The position numbers and the translations under genes are program-made. DNA of 64,000 nucleotides. Origin: Vibrio penaeicida (GTDB taxonomy: Bacteria; Pseudomonadota; Gammaproteobacteria; Enterobacterales; Vibrionaceae). Every line of letters begins with the position of its first letter. The first letter of the stretch is position 1. The stretch spans positions 434,001-498,000 of the forward strand of contig NZ_JAUYVM010000002.1 of the NCBI RefSeq assembly GCF_030689305.1. The letters run 5' to 3'. The notes under the pieces were generated by a model, which saw nothing but the letters and a program-made list of their open reading frames with translations, was not told the origin of the DNA and searched no databases. Below, piece by piece: positions 18,241 through 29,595 of the stretch.

Positions 18241-19647
18241 ATGAAAACATTTTTGACCAAAGACTTCCTTCTCAGTAGCTCAATAGCCTCGGAGTTGTAC
18301 CATAAGTACGCGGCGAAGATGCCAATCTATGACTATCATTGTCACCTCGACCCAAAGGATATTGCAGAAGATCGCCAGTTCTGCAATATAAGCCAAATAT
18401 GGTTGGAAGGTGATCATTATAAATGGCGTGCAATGCGAGCTGTTGGAATCGATGAGGAACGAATAACAGGGAAAGCATCAGACTACGATAAATTCATAGC
18501 TTGGGCGTCAACCGTCCCTAAAACAATGGGTAACCCTTTATATCACTGGACCAGTCTAGAGCTAAGGCGTCCGTTTGGTATTATAGATACGCTACTAAAC
18601 GAGAAAAGTGCCGACGATATTTGGCGACGTTGCAATGACATGCTATCTAAACCTGAATTTTCAGCAAGAAACATCTTGCGGAAGATGAATGTAAGAATGG
18701 TTGGTACGACAGATGACCCTGTTGATTCGTTAACCTACCACAAACAGATTGCACAAGATCCAACGTTCGATGTTGAGGTTGTACCCACTTGGCGCCCTGA
18801 CCGCGTCTATCTAATTGGTCAGCCAGACTTTGTCGATTATCTCCATACATTAGGCTCAACGACATCCACCGTTATTCGAAATTACGAAGACCTGCTAAGT
18901 GTGTTAACTACTCGGTTAGATCATTTTGAAAGTCACGGTTGTCGAGCAGCAGATCATGGTTTAGATCGGTTACATTTTTCAAAAATCCCCAGCATTTCAC
19001 AGTTAAACAAAATCCTAGTAAAACGTTTGTCGGGAAATCTGCTTTCAGAGAAAGACGAAATTGCGTTTTCATCTGCCATACAGGTATGGATGGGCAAAGA
19101 GTACCACCGCAGAGGGTGGGTGATGCAACTTCATATTGGTGCACTGCGCAATAACAATTCCCGCATGTTCGATCTTGTCGGTCCTAATACCGGCTTTGAT
19201 TCAATAGCGGATGAGCCCATTGCGCTACCATTATCAAGGTTTTTGGATGAATTGGATAAAGAAGATACTCTTCCTAAAACCATCCTGTACTGCCTGAATC
19301 CGAGAGATAACGAGGTTCTTGCCACCATGACAGGTAACTTTCAGGGGGGAGGCATCGCTGGGAAAATACAATTTGGATCGGGCTGGTGGTTTAACGATCA
19401 GCTAGACGGTATGCAACGGCAGCTAAAGCAACTCTCACAGTTAGGGTTGCTGAGTCTGTTTATTGGAATGCTGACTGATTCTAGAAGCTTTCTTTCTTAC
19501 ACTCGTCATGAATATTTCCGACGTATTCTTTGTAATATGATTGGTCAATGGGTAGAGAGGGGCGAAGTTCCTAATGACCTACCTATGTTGGGACAAATGG
19601 TCGAGGATATCTGTTTCAATAACGCCAAAAATTATTTTAACCAATGA
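18241..19647 (+). CDS. uxaC: Uronate (glucuronate/galacturonate) isomerase
   Basis: A 468-residue amidohydrolase-superfamily enzyme converting glucuronate to fructuronate. The metal-binding HxH is at 33-35 ([15 protein letters not shown]), with further UxaC hallmarks [31 protein letters not shown] and [10 protein letters not shown]. Length fits the family. It ends the hexuronate operon; the 88-base gap after uxuB has no clear terminator. KDG kinase and aldolase genes needed to finish the pathway are not in the window. Confidence 0.95.
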   Translation: MKTFLTKDFLLSSSIASELYHKYAAKMPIYDYHCHLDPKDIAEDRQFCNISQIWLEGDHYKWRAMRAVGIDEERITGKASDYDKFIAWASTVPKTMGNPLYHWTSLELRRPFGIIDTLLNEKSADDIWRRCNDMLSKPEFSARNILRKMNVRMVGTTDDPVDSLTYHKQIAQDPTFDVEVVPTWRPDRVYLIGQPDFVDYLHTLGSTTSTVIRNYEDLLSVLTTRLDHFESHGCRAADHGLDRLHFSKIPSISQLNKILVKRLSGNLLSEKDEIAFSSAIQVWMGKEYHRRGWVMQLHIGALRNNNSRMFDLVGPNTGFDSIADEPIALPLSRFLDELDKEDTLPKTILYCLNPRDNEVLATMTGNFQGGGIAGKIQFGSGWWFNDQLDGMQRQLKQLSQLGLLSLFIGMLTDSRSFLSYTRHEYFRRILCNMIGQWVERGEVPNDLPMLGQMVEDICFNNAKNYFNQ

Positions 19648-19683
19648 AGCTACGTGTTTTGCTTCTCCATTCCTCTCAGGTAG

Positions 19684-19719
19684 CGCTGGGAGTTTAGTTT
19701 TCAGACTATACTCCTAGCG
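19684..19719 (+). terminator. Possible terminator after uxaC
   Basis: CGCTGGGAGT (19684-19693) pairs with ACTCCTAGCG (19710-19719) with one G-U pair and a 16-base loop; only a short T-rich tail (CTGTTTAAAC) follows. Tentative. Confidence 0.4.
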
Positions 19720-20097
19720 ACTGTTTAAACTCTGCTTTAACTAGGAAATGACATTGAAATGTTAGTTGTTCTGCTACTTAGAGCGGAAGCTGCTTTTATA
19801 GGCATTCTCATTAGTAATCCTCTCAAAGCATACCCTACGTCTATAAAGCTATTTCGTCATACCTAATGATGCGTAAGTTTGTAGGCTAATTTTTTTAGTT
19901 TGGCAGACCTTAGTATTCATTTGTCGCAGTGGTGATTGGTAAGTTTTTCATAAAAACGCTTGATATGTTCATTCAATATACTATTATGACGAAGTGTCAA
20001 AAATGACGCATCGTCACGAAAGTGTCATCCTATACAGAAATAGTGGACGTGTTACAATGAGATAGGAGCAAGTTTATATTTATACGGTGATCGACCC
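19720..20097. other. Intergenic region upstream of tetR
   Basis: No gene seen. The 3' part holds a promoter, TTGATA (19960-19965), 16-base spacer, TATTAT (19982-19987), overlapped by two operator palindromes described separately. Confidence 0.5.
19987..20026 (+). promoter_or_regulatory. Tandem TetR operators at the tetR promoter
   Basis: TGACGAAGTGTCA (19987-19999) and TGACGCATCGTCA (20004-20016) fit TGACGNNNCGTCA (first with one change), centres 17 bases apart, followed by a third imperfect copy ending at 20026. The first begins at the last base of the -10 hexamer TATTAT. Matching palindromes lie upstream of the MMPL operon. Confidence 0.75.
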
Positions 20098-20886
20098 ATG
20101 TTTGGATTTGGTTGTAGCAAAGACAGTAAGTACGCAAAGCAAAAGTGCTCTTTATCGATGACAAAGAAGCAGCAAGCTATTGCAAACAGAGAAATGGAAC
20201 TGATTGAGCTCGCTCAAGAATTAGTGAAAGAGCAAGGTTTTGCCAATTTCACTATGGATAAGCTAACGTCTCGCAGCCCATACTCTAAAGGTACTATCTA
20301 TAACCACTTTTGCAGTAAAGAAGACGTTGTACTTGCACTTTGTATTCATTCTTTGAAAAAAGAAGCCATGATGTTTGGTCGTTCAATGGCTTACGAAGGT
20401 ACAACACGCGAAAAAGTAATGGCAATGCACACCGCATATAGAATTTATGTTCGGCTAGAGCCTGTTTTATCTGATTGCGTGATAACGTCGAAAACGCCTT
20501 GGGTTTTGGAGAAAGCTTCTCCAGAAAGAGTGAAAGAGTTGAATGACTTAGAAGAGCAGGTCATTGATCAAGCGGATAAATTGGTGCAACAAGCGGTTGA
20601 AGTTGGGGATTTAAAATACAGCCCTGGTCTAAGCTCTGATGCCATCGTATTTGTAAATTGGTCTGTTGCGTTTGGTTCAAACGCCCTCGCTAAAAACTCG
20701 ACAAACAGCTACTGTATAAATCGCTTGCAAGACCCTTTCTCAGTGTTGCAAAACTCTAATATTGTTTTAGATGGGCTTCAATGGAAGCCGCTGTCTACTG
20801 AATGGGATTATCGCAAGACCTGTCAAAAGGTTGAGCAAGAGATATTTGCTGAAGAAATTGCTTACCTTGAGTCTATAGGGCGCTAA
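20098..20886 (+). CDS. TetR-family regulator of the MMPL/LolA-like operon
   Basis: A 262-residue regulator. The HTH lies at about 30-75 (ELIELAQELVKEQGFANFTM, then SPYSKGTIYNHFCSKEDVV), followed by a helical ligand-binding domain. The start at 20098 gives an unusual Cys-containing extension (MFGFGCSKDSKYAKQKC); an ATG at 20158 is an alternative that begins nearer the HTH. Palindromes TGACGNNNCGTCA occur at its own promoter and twice before the downstream MMPL gene, making it the likely repressor of both. The inducer is unknown; a lipid-like ligand would fit the exporter but is inference. Confidence 0.88.
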   Translation: MFGFGCSKDSKYAKQKCSLSMTKKQQAIANREMELIELAQELVKEQGFANFTMDKLTSRSPYSKGTIYNHFCSKEDVVLALCIHSLKKEAMMFGRSMAYEGTTREKVMAMHTAYRIYVRLEPVLSDCVITSKTPWVLEKASPERVKELNDLEEQVIDQADKLVQQAVEVGDLKYSPGLSSDAIVFVNWSVAFGSNALAKNSTNSYCINRLQDPFSVLQNSNIVLDGLQWKPLSTEWDYRKTCQKVEQEIFAEEIAYLESIGR

Positions 20887-20897
20887 GTAAGCTTTCT

Positions 20898-20923
20898 AAT
20901 AAACCCGCTTAGGCGGGATTATT
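20898..20923 (+). terminator. Hairpin after tetR
   Basis: CCCGC (20904-20908) and GCGGG (20913-20917), extended by AATAA/TTATT after one mismatch, 12 bases past the stop. It lacks a long U-run, so termination may be partial. Confidence 0.55.
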
Positions 20924-20935
20924 TAGGCTCTTCGG

Positions 20936-20948
20936 TGACGATTCGTCA
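20936..20948 (+). promoter_or_regulatory. TetR operator upstream of MMPL operon
   Basis: TGACGATTCGTCA is an exact TGACGNNNCGTCA palindrome between the tetR hairpin and the MMPL gene, probably over or near its promoter. Confidence 0.7.
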
Positions 20949-21003
20949 TATTTTACATGGTATCGAGGAATAATACCTCGAATTGATCTAGTAGAGTGAT
21001 TTT

Positions 21004-21021
21004 AACCAGCATGAGCTGGTT
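21004..21021 (+). other. Leader hairpin upstream of MMPL gene
   Basis: AACCAGC (21004-21010), loop ATGA, GCTGGTT (21015-21021), followed by TTAAATT. It could attenuate read-through from tetR or shape the MMPL leader. Only the structure is seen. Confidence 0.4.
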
Positions 21022-21037
21022 TTAAATTGCAAGTATA

Positions 21038-21050
21038 TGACGAAACGTCA
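21038..21050 (+). promoter_or_regulatory. TetR operator in the MMPL leader
   Basis: TGACGAAACGTCA is a perfect palindrome of the same type, ending 15 bases before the MMPL start codon and just before its GGAGA ribosome site. Confidence 0.7.
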
Positions 21051-21065
21051 CAAACGGAGAGTGTG

Positions 21066-23423
21066 ATGAAAGTTGAACAAAACCTTTTCACTAGGTTATT
21101 AAGAAGCCCGATTAGCCATACGCCATGGGTATTATTGATAACCACCGTCTTATTAGTTGCAGCCATTATAGGCGGCAAAAATCTTTATTTCCGTGGCGAC
21201 TACAATATTTTCTTTGATGGTAGTAACCCACAACTTCAAGCTTTTGAAGAGATTCAAGCCACATTCAATAAAACCGACAATCTCGCGATTGTCCTTGCCC
21301 CTGCCGATGGAAATGTCTTTAGCGAAGAGACTTTAGGATTGGTTAAAGTGCTGACTGAAGACGCATGGCAAGTACCTTTTTCAAGCCGCGTGGATTCACT
21401 TTCCAATTATCAACATACCGAAGCGTTTGAAGATGACCTCTTGGTGGAAGATCTTTTGTTCGAAGATTATGAACTAACACCAGAAAGAATTAATAAAATT
21501 AAAGAGATAGCACTTTCAGAGCCAGTGCTCGTAAAGTCTGCTGTTTCAGAGAATGGTCACGTAACGATTGTTAACGTAACGCTTCAACTGCCTAAAAAAG
21601 ATGAAACAGCAGAGCTCATTGAAGTGGTGGCATTTGCAGACGAGTTAATTGCAAAATATGAAGCACAATACCCAAATGTGGACTTCTACAAAGCTGGGAT
21701 TGTGGCACTGAATGATGCCTTTATGGTCTCTGCTCAGAAAGACAGTTCAACCCTCGTACCTGCAATGCTCGGCGCCATCTTGGTTTTCTTGACCATCATG
21801 TTACGTTCATTCTTAAGCGTTGTTGCAACTCTCGTCGTTATCATCGGTTCTGTCGCTGCAACAATGGGGCTATCAGGTTGGGCGGGTATGTTCCTGAGTA
21901 CCGCTACAGTCAATATACCCACTTTGGTTTTGACACTTGCCGTTGCAGATTGTGTTCACGTGATTGCAACCATGCGCCAGTCCATGCTTGAAGGAAAAAG
22001 CAAAAATGAAGCAATTTCACATAGTGTCTGGCTGAATTTCACGCCTATTTTGATCACGTCAGTAACGACCGCTCTAGGGTTCCTGATGATGAATATGTCT
22101 GACTCTCCAGTATTAAGAGATTTCGGTAACCTTGCGGCTTTAGGTGTGATGATTGCGTGCGTGCTTTCAGTAACGCTTCTTCCTGCTCTCTTAAAAGTAC
22201 TGCCAATTAAAGTTAAACCACAAGAAGAGGGCAAAACGAGCTATATGGATCGTTTTGGCAGCTTCGTTGTAAACCAAAGAAAAATCCTACTTCCGTTATC
22301 TGTAGTTGTGATTGTTGTTTCTGCTGTTTTGATTCCTCAAAACGAAATCAACGATGAATCCGTGAAGTATTTCGACCATACCAGTGAATTTCGCCAAGCG
22401 GCAGATTTCATGGAAGCGAACGTTTCAGGTATGACGAACATAAACATCGCGATTAAAACCGGAGAATCTCAGGGGATCGCAGCACCAGCCTTCTTAGAAA
22501 CGTTAGGAAGCTTCACCGATTGGCTTCGTGCTCAGCCAGAAACCGATCATGTTGCTTCTCTTGCTGACGTTTACAAGCGATTGAATAAAAACATGCATGG
22601 TGACGATGAGTTCTATTACACGCTTCCTCAAGACAGGGAACTCGCGGCTCAGTATTTGTTGATGTATGAAATGTCGTTGCCTTACGGCTTAGATCTCAAC
22701 AACCAAGTCAATGTGGACAAATCTTCAGTAAAGTTGGTTCTTACCACTCAGAATCTTGGGAGCAAAGAGCTGGTTGATATCGAAAACCGTATCTACAACT
22801 GGTTTGCAACGAATGCACCACAATATGAAATTTCTGCCTCTAGCCCGACCTTAATGTTTGCCCATATTGGGGAAACGAACATGGCAAGCATGCTGGCAAC
22901 GCTTCCAATCACTTTGATTCTGATTTCTGCACTGATGATATTCGCACTCCGTTCGGTTCGATTAGGGGTGATCAGCATCGTGCCTAATATGGCTCCAGCA
23001 GTTATTGGATTTGGAATGTGGGCGCTGTATTCAGGCGAGATCAACTTAGGCTTGTCTGTTGTGGTTACTTTAACGTTGGGAATTGTCGTGGATGATGTGG
23101 TTCATTTCCTCAGCAAGTATCAACGTGCCCGTAAGGAAGGTAAGGACGCTGAGCAAGCGGTTCGATACGCGTTTAACACTGTTGGAAGAGCGTTAGGTAT
23201 TACTACTGTCGTTTTGGTTGTTGGATTTTCAATTTTGGCAATGTCGAGTTTCCGCCTGAACTCTGATATGGGGCAGTTGAGTGCGCTTGTCATATTCCTA
23301 GCGTTGGTCGTCGACTTCTTATTCTTGCCGACCCTTTTGATGCTGTTTGATAAAGACAAAGTGGAAGAAGAAAAAACTGAACGCACTGTTTCTTTGAACA
23401 AACCTGGAACCGTCTCTCAATAA
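21066..23423 (+). CDS. MMPL/RND-superfamily exporter
   Basis: About 785 residues from the ATG at 21066 (GGAGA upstream); the in-frame TTG extension to 21027 covers an operator and is rejected. Two RND halves are seen, each with a membrane segment, a large periplasmic loop and five further segments. The conserved acidic membrane motifs are AVADCVHVIATM in the first half and VVDDVVHFLSKYQRARKEG in the second. MMPL proteins move lipids and other hydrophobic compounds using the proton gradient. Next genes encode a LolA-like periplasmic protein and an outer-membrane barrel, suggesting export of a hydrophobic cargo across the envelope. Confidence 0.9.
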   Translation: MKVEQNLFTRLLRSPISHTPWVLLITTVLLVAAIIGGKNLYFRGDYNIFFDGSNPQLQAFEEIQATFNKTDNLAIVLAPADGNVFSEETLGLVKVLTEDAWQVPFSSRVDSLSNYQHTEAFEDDLLVEDLLFEDYELTPERINKIKEIALSEPVLVKSAVSENGHVTIVNVTLQLPKKDETAELIEVVAFADELIAKYEAQYPNVDFYKAGIVALNDAFMVSAQKDSSTLVPAMLGAILVFLTIMLRSFLSVVATLVVIIGSVAATMGLSGWAGMFLSTATVNIPTLVLTLAVADCVHVIATMRQSMLEGKSKNEAISHSVWLNFTPILITSVTTALGFLMMNMSDSPVLRDFGNLAALGVMIACVLSVTLLPALLKVLPIKVKPQEEGKTSYMDRFGSFVVNQRKILLPLSVVVIVVSAVLIPQNEINDESVKYFDHTSEFRQAADFMEANVSGMTNINIAIKTGESQGIAAPAFLETLGSFTDWLRAQPETDHVASLADVYKRLNKNMHGDDEFYYTLPQDRELAAQYLLMYEMSLPYGLDLNNQVNVDKSSVKLVLTTQNLGSKELVDIENRIYNWFATNAPQYEISASSPTLMFAHIGETNMASMLATLPITLILISALMIFALRSVRLGVISIVPNMAPAVIGFGMWALYSGEINLGLSVVVTLTLGIVVDDVVHFLSKYQRARKEGKDAEQAVRYAFNTVGRALGITTVVLVVGFSILAMSSFRLNSDMGQLSALVIFLALVVDFLFLPTLLMLFDKDKVEEEKTERTVSLNKPGTVSQ

Positions 23424-23430
23424 CATTTGT

Positions 23431-23451
23431 GCAGGCGGTGATGCCGCCTGC
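23431..23451 (+). other. Intercistronic hairpin between MMPL and LolA-like genes
   Basis: GCAGGCGG (23431-23438) pairs perfectly with CCGCCTGC (23444-23451). It lies in the 49-base gap and lacks a strong U-run, so it may protect mRNA or attenuate rather than end transcription. Confidence 0.55.
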
Positions 23452-23472
23452 TTTGAATTAAAGGATTACACC

Positions 23473-24252
23473 ATGAAATTTAAATATACCTCTGTTTTAC
23501 TGGCTAGTGTTTTGTTCTCTGGACAGGTCTTTGCTGATAGTGCCAAAGGGCTTGAAATTGCTAGTGAAAGAAAAGCGAGAGATACAGGCTGGCAAGATTC
23601 AATCGCGACCATGAGTATGGTATTAAAAAATGCACAGGGTGAAAGCAGCTCAAGACTAATGCGATTGAAATCTTTAGAAATCGATGGGGATGGTGATAAA
23701 GGGTTAACGATTTTTGACGAACCCCGTGATGTTAAAGGAACGGCGTTTCTTAACCACTCACACGCAACTGAACCGGATGACCAATGGCTTTACCTCCCTG
23801 CGTTAAAACGAGTGAAGCGTATATCTTCGCGTAACAAATCTGGTCCTTTTATGGGCAGTGAGTTCGCTTATGAAGACCTAAGTTCGTTTGAAATAGAAAA
23901 GTATCAATTTAGCTATATTCAAGATGATGTCGTAGAAGGGGAACCTGTCTTCCTGCTTGAGCAAATCCCGACGGATAAAAACTCGGGTTACACCAAACAG
24001 CTTGTCTGGCTTGACCAAATGCATTACCGCCCATTGAAAGTCGAGTTTTACGATAGAAAGCGTTCATTATTAAAAACACTGACGTTTTCAGACTATCGCG
24101 TATACGAGGATAAATACTGGCGTGCTCACACAATGAAAATGGTGAACCACCAATCAGGGAAAAGTACGGTTCTAAGCACCGAAGAACTCGCTTTCAAAAA
24201 TGGGTTAAGCGACAGTGATTTTAGCAAAAATACGCTGAAACGAGTGCGATAG
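23473..24252 (+). CDS. LolA-like outer-membrane lipoprotein-sorting family protein
   Basis: A 259-residue periplasmic protein with signal peptide ending near FADS (residue 22). The body fits the COG2834-type LolA-like family: DEPRDVKGTAFLNHSH, DDQWLYLPALKRVKRI, GPFMGSEFAYEDLS, and RPLKVEFYDRKRSLLKTL. It is not the housekeeping LolA; these paralogues occur beside MMPL or FtsX transporters and are thought to ferry hydrophobic cargo through the periplasm. A GGATTACACC leader precedes the ATG. The frameshifted gene at 29596 is a distant relative of the same type. Confidence 0.85.
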   Translation: MKFKYTSVLLASVLFSGQVFADSAKGLEIASERKARDTGWQDSIATMSMVLKNAQGESSSRLMRLKSLEIDGDGDKGLTIFDEPRDVKGTAFLNHSHATEPDDQWLYLPALKRVKRISSRNKSGPFMGSEFAYEDLSSFEIEKYQFSYIQDDVVEGEPVFLLEQIPTDKNSGYTKQLVWLDQMHYRPLKVEFYDRKRSLLKTLTFSDYRVYEDKYWRAHTMKMVNHQSGKSTVLSTEELAFKNGLSDSDFSKNTLKRVR

Positions 24253-24261
24253 GGAAGTGCG

Positions 24262-25416
24262 ATGACATTACGAATAGCAACTGCTTTAGCGGCTTTAATT
24301 GCACTGCCTGCAGCAGCAGAATTTAGTGGTCAGGTGAATTTGGAACACAGGCAGTTTTTTCAATCCGGTTTGGATGGACAAGGGAAAGAGCAATCTTCTT
24401 TGGTGCTAAAGCCTCAATGGTATTGGACGACTGAGTCTGGCAATGGTGAGTGGAGCTTTATGCCATTTGCTCGGTTAGACAGCTTAGATAAAGAAAGAAC
24501 ACACGCAGATATTCGAGAGCTTCAATATTTGCATGTGTTTGACAGCTACGAAGTGCGAGCAGGTATTGGCAAAGTGTTCTGGGGAGTAACAGAATCGGCG
24601 CACTTAGTGGATGTGGTAAACCAATCAGATTCGGTTGAGTCTTTGGATGGGGAGCAAAAGCTGGGTCAGCCCATGGTGCAGGTAACAATGGATCGTGAGT
24701 GGGGCATTGTCGATGCATTGGTTCTACCGTATTTCCGTGAACGAACGTTTGCAGGAGAGGATGGAAGGCTGAGACTCCCCGTTTCTGATGATGCATTGTA
24801 TGAGTCGTCGCGAGAAGAACAACATGTTGATTTCGCTTTTCGCTACAGCCAAATGCTTGGGGATTGGGATGTCGGGCTATCTTACTTTAATGGTACAAAC
24901 CGTGATCCCTATTTTCGAATGAACGGCAGTGAAGTAAAACCGTATTACGCCCAGATGTCTCAAGTTGGTTTCGACCTTCAAGGGATTGTAGGCGACTGGT
25001 TATGGAAACTCGAAACGATTTACCGTGACAGTTTTGATAATCACACTGGGGTTGTCGCTGGGTTTGAATATACCCTCGTGGGCTTTGCTGAATCCGATTG
25101 GGACGTAGGAATGATTGCCGAATATCTTTACGATTCCCGAGGAAACAATGCACAAAATATAGGGCAAAATGATGTGTTTTTTGGTGCTCGTCTTGTCGCT
25201 AATGACGCAGAAGGAACAGAGTTTCTTGTTGGAGTAACGCAAGACTTAGACAACAGCGATGTTTTTAACGGAAGGGTGGAAGCATCAAGCCGAATCAATA
25301 ATCAATGGAAGTGGCGGGTAGATGCTTGGTTACTGCAAAATGATACGCCGACAGATCTACTTTATTTTGGCCGACAAGATGACTTTGTAGAGCTGTCATT
25401 GGAGTATTATTTTTAG
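24262..25416 (+). CDS. Outer-membrane beta-barrel protein of the MMPL operon
   Basis: A 384-residue protein with a signal peptide (TALAALIALPAAA), alternating beta-strand pattern rich in aromatic and acidic residues, and a C-terminal Phe (LSLEYYF), typical of outer-membrane barrels. The segment YEVRAGIGKVFWGVTESAHL resembles the RxGxxxxxWG motif of DUF1302/alginate-export-like porins. It follows the LolA-like gene after nine bases. Role as the outer-membrane step of the export path is inferred from context. Confidence 0.8.
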   Translation: MTLRIATALAALIALPAAAEFSGQVNLEHRQFFQSGLDGQGKEQSSLVLKPQWYWTTESGNGEWSFMPFARLDSLDKERTHADIRELQYLHVFDSYEVRAGIGKVFWGVTESAHLVDVVNQSDSVESLDGEQKLGQPMVQVTMDREWGIVDALVLPYFRERTFAGEDGRLRLPVSDDALYESSREEQHVDFAFRYSQMLGDWDVGLSYFNGTNRDPYFRMNGSEVKPYYAQMSQVGFDLQGIVGDWLWKLETIYRDSFDNHTGVVAGFEYTLVGFAESDWDVGMIAEYLYDSRGNNAQNIGQNDVFFGARLVANDAEGTEFLVGVTQDLDNSDVFNGRVEASSRINNQWKWRVDAWLLQNDTPTDLLYFGRQDDFVELSLEYYF

Positions 25417-25441
25417 AGCTAAATCGCTGCAATTTAGATAA

Positions 25442-25473
25442 GTCGCTTCAATGCTGTAAATTCGTGAAGCGAC
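25442..25473 (+). other. Inverted repeat upstream of the operon terminator
   Basis: GTCGCTTCA (25442-25450) and TGAAGCGAC (25465-25473) pair perfectly, just before the terminator at 25483. No gene is involved. Confidence 0.5.
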
Positions 25474-25482
25474 CTAAAAAAC

Positions 25483-25505
25483 AAAGCCGGGCACTGCCCG
25501 GCTTT
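25483..25505 (+). terminator. Terminator after the MMPL operon
   Basis: A perfect 10-bp stem AAAGCCGGGC/GCCCGGCTTT with a three-base loop, followed by AAAGTGTTTTG. Confidence 0.75.
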
Positions 25506-26956
<1,451 letters not shown>

Positions 26957-26974
26957 TCCAGGGGATACATCACT

Positions 26975-29395
26975 ATGAAATTTAGCGAATCATGGCTTCG
27001 TGAGTGGGTAAACCCTGCGGTATCGACTGACGAGCTTACACACCAAATTACGATGGCGGGTCTAGAAGTAGACGACGTACTGCCTGTTGCCGGTTCTTTC
27101 ACTGGCGTTAAAGTAGGTAAAGTGGTTGAGTGTGGTCAACACCCAGATGCAGACAAGCTACGTGTAACAAAAGTAGATGTTGGCGCTGAAGAACTACTAG
27201 ACATCGTTTGTGGCGCATCTAATTGCCGCTTAGGTATCAAAGTTGCTGTAGCAACCGTTGGTGCTGTGCTACCAGGCGATTTCAAAATCAAAAAAGCAAA
27301 ACTGCGTGGTCAACCATCCCACGGTATGCTTTGTTCATTCTCTGAACTAGGTATCGATGTAGAATCTGATGGTATTCTAGAGTTGGCTGAAGACGCTGTT
27401 ATCGGTAATGATTTCCGCGAATTCCTAGGTCTTGATGACGTAACGGTAGACGTAGACTTAACAGCTAACCGCGCTGACTGTTTCAGTATTCGTGGTCTTG
27501 CTCGTGAAGTTGGTGTACTAAACCGCTCTGACGTGACTGAGCCAACTGTAAACCCAGTAGCTCCAGCTATCGATGACACAGTTTCGATTGAAGTAAAAGC
27601 GCCAGCAGCGTGTCCACGTTACCTAGGTCGCGTAGTTAAGAACGTAAACGTTCAAGCTGAAACACCATTATGGATGCAAGAAAAACTGCGCCGTTGTGGT
27701 ATTCGTTCTATCGATCCAGTGGTAGACATCACCAACTTTATTCTTCTAGAGCAAGGCCAGCCAATGCATGCATTCGATCTAGCGAAGATCGAAGGTGGTA
27801 TCGTGGTTCGTCTAGCAGAGCAGGGCGAGAAGCTGACTCTTCTAGATGGTAATGAAGCTGAACTAAACTCAGACACTCTGGTTGTCGCAGACCACAACAA
27901 AGCACTAGCAATCGCGGGTATCTTTGGTGGTGAAAAGTCTGGTGTAACGACTGAGACTAAAGACGTTCTACTTGAGTGTGCGTTCTTCGCACCGGATCAC
28001 ATCCGTGGTCGCGCTCGTAGCTATGGCTTGCACACTGATTCTTCAATGCGTTTTGAGCGTGGTGTTGACTTTGCACTTCAAACAAGTGCAATGGAACGCG
28101 CGACAGAACTTCTCGTTGAGATCTGTGGTGGTGAAGTGGCGCCAGTTGTGGGTGCTGAGTCCGAGGCAGACCTACCAAAAGCAAACACAGTTGCACTGCG
28201 TCGCACTAAACTAGATAGCTTACTAGGTCACCATATTGCAGATAGCGATGTGGCTGAGATCCTAGAGCGTCTTGGTCTATCGGTAGAAAGCACGAACGAA
28301 GGTTGGACAGCAACAGCGCCAACTTGGCGTTTCGATATTGCTATCGAGCAAGACTTAATTGAAGAAGTGGGTCGTATCTACGGCTACGATAATATTCCTA
28401 ACCAACGTCCAGCTGCTGCACTTAAGATGCACAACCACGTTGAAGCGAATATCCCGCTAAAACGCGTTCGTAACCTACTTGTTGACCGCGGTTACCAAGA
28501 AGCGATCACGTACAGCTTCGTTGAACCAGAGCAGCAAAAGCTCGTTGTTCCAGGTGTTGAGCCTCTAATTCTGCCATTCCCAATTTCTGCGGACATGTCA
28601 GCGATGCGTCTAGGTCTTATTCAAGGTCTATTAAACACAGTGGTTCATAACCAGAAGCGTCAACAGCCACGTGTTCGTCTATTCGAGTACGGTTTACGTT
28701 TCATCCCGTGTGAATCAGCTGAAAACGGTATGCGTCAAGAGCCGATGCTTGCAGGTGTTATTGCAGGTACTCGCGGTGAAGAGCACTGGGATATCGAGAC
28801 AAACACAGTGGACTTCTTCGACCTTAAAGGCGATCTAGAAGCCGTTCTTGAGTTAACTGCAAACGAAGTCGCTTACTCTTTCGCAGCGCTTTCTGCTGAA
28901 GATAAAGCAGCGAACCCAGCGCTTCACCCAGGTCAATCTGCAGCTATCGTCGTTGATGCTGGTCTTGAAACAGAGCGTCAGGTAGGTGTAATCGGTACGG
29001 TTCACCCAGAGCTTGAGCGTAAGTTTGGTCTAAACGGTCGTACTATCGTATTCGAAGTTGAATGGTCAGCGATCAACACGAAAGTGATTCCTGAAGCAGT
29101 ACAGCTTTCTAAGTTCCCATCAAACCGTCGTGACATTGCGGTTGTTGTTGATGAAGCAGTCGCTTCTGGCGACATCGTTAGCGCTTGTCGTGAGCAAGGT
29201 GGTGAGTTCTTGAAAGATGCGAAGCTATTCGACGTTTACGTAGGTAAAGGCGTTGAAGAAGGCAAGAAGAGCCTAGCTATCGCGCTTACACTACAATCAG
29301 TAGAGCGCACGCTAGAAGACGCAGACATTGCGGGTGCTGTTGATGCGATCGTAGCTCACGTATCTGAGAAGTTTGGCGCTTCACTGCGTGACTAG
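26975..29395 (+). CDS. pheT: Phenylalanyl-tRNA synthetase beta subunit
   Basis: An 806-residue subunit of usual bacterial length. Domains in order: EMAP/OB tRNA-binding domain (about 40-150, [20 protein letters not shown]), B3/4 editing domain ([26 protein letters not shown]), B5, the catalytic-like core, and a C-terminal ferredoxin-like anticodon-binding domain ([17 protein letters not shown]). It starts 18 bases after pheS and ends at a strong terminator. In E. coli and V. cholerae ihfA follows near pheT; here about 6 kb lies between. Confidence 0.98.
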   Translation: MKFSESWLREWVNPAVSTDELTHQITMAGLEVDDVLPVAGSFTGVKVGKVVECGQHPDADKLRVTKVDVGAEELLDIVCGASNCRLGIKVAVATVGAVLPGDFKIKKAKLRGQPSHGMLCSFSELGIDVESDGILELAEDAVIGNDFREFLGLDDVTVDVDLTANRADCFSIRGLAREVGVLNRSDVTEPTVNPVAPAIDDTVSIEVKAPAACPRYLGRVVKNVNVQAETPLWMQEKLRRCGIRSIDPVVDITNFILLEQGQPMHAFDLAKIEGGIVVRLAEQGEKLTLLDGNEAELNSDTLVVADHNKALAIAGIFGGEKSGVTTETKDVLLECAFFAPDHIRGRARSYGLHTDSSMRFERGVDFALQTSAMERATELLVEICGGEVAPVVGAESEADLPKANTVALRRTKLDSLLGHHIADSDVAEILERLGLSVESTNEGWTATAPTWRFDIAIEQDLIEEVGRIYGYDNIPNQRPAAALKMHNHVEANIPLKRVRNLLVDRGYQEAITYSFVEPEQQKLVVPGVEPLILPFPISADMSAMRLGLIQGLLNTVVHNQKRQQPRVRLFEYGLRFIPCESAENGMRQEPMLAGVIAGTRGEEHWDIETNTVDFFDLKGDLEAVLELTANEVAYSFAALSAEDKAANPALHPGQSAAIVVDAGLETERQVGVIGTVHPELERKFGLNGRTIVFEVEWSAINTKVIPEAVQLSKFPSNRRDIAVVVDEAVASGDIVSACREQGGEFLKDAKLFDVYVGKGVEEGKKSLAIALTLQSVERTLEDADIAGAVDAIVAHVSEKFGASLRD

Positions 29396-29415
29396 TTGAT
29401 TCTTACCAAATAGAC

Positions 29416-29443
29416 AAAAAGCAGGCGAATTAGCCTGCTTTTT
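29416..29443 (+). terminator. Terminator after pheT
   Basis: AAAAAGCAGGC (29416-29426), loop GAATTA, GCCTGCTTTTT (29433-29443), then more T. A canonical strong rho-independent terminator. Confidence 0.9.
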
Positions 29444-29543
29444 TTGTACCTGTTATCCCGTTTTCATTCAGATAGTTGTAAATCGTCTGGCAATTTGATC
29501 TTCCTTAACGCATCGTTAATCCAAAATATATCATCATGTTCAT

Positions 29544-29574
29544 ATATCCAAATACCTTGAGGTTACTTGGATAT
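29544..29574. repeat. Small palindrome of the dispersed TIR motif
   Basis: ATATCCAAATACCT and AGGTTACTTGGATAT pair with small mismatches. The right arm CTTGAGGTTACTTGGATAT matches the end motif of the 37657-37939 repeat (two differences in 19). Confidence 0.6.
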
Positions 29575-29595
29575 GTATCTTTTACAGGAGGCAAC

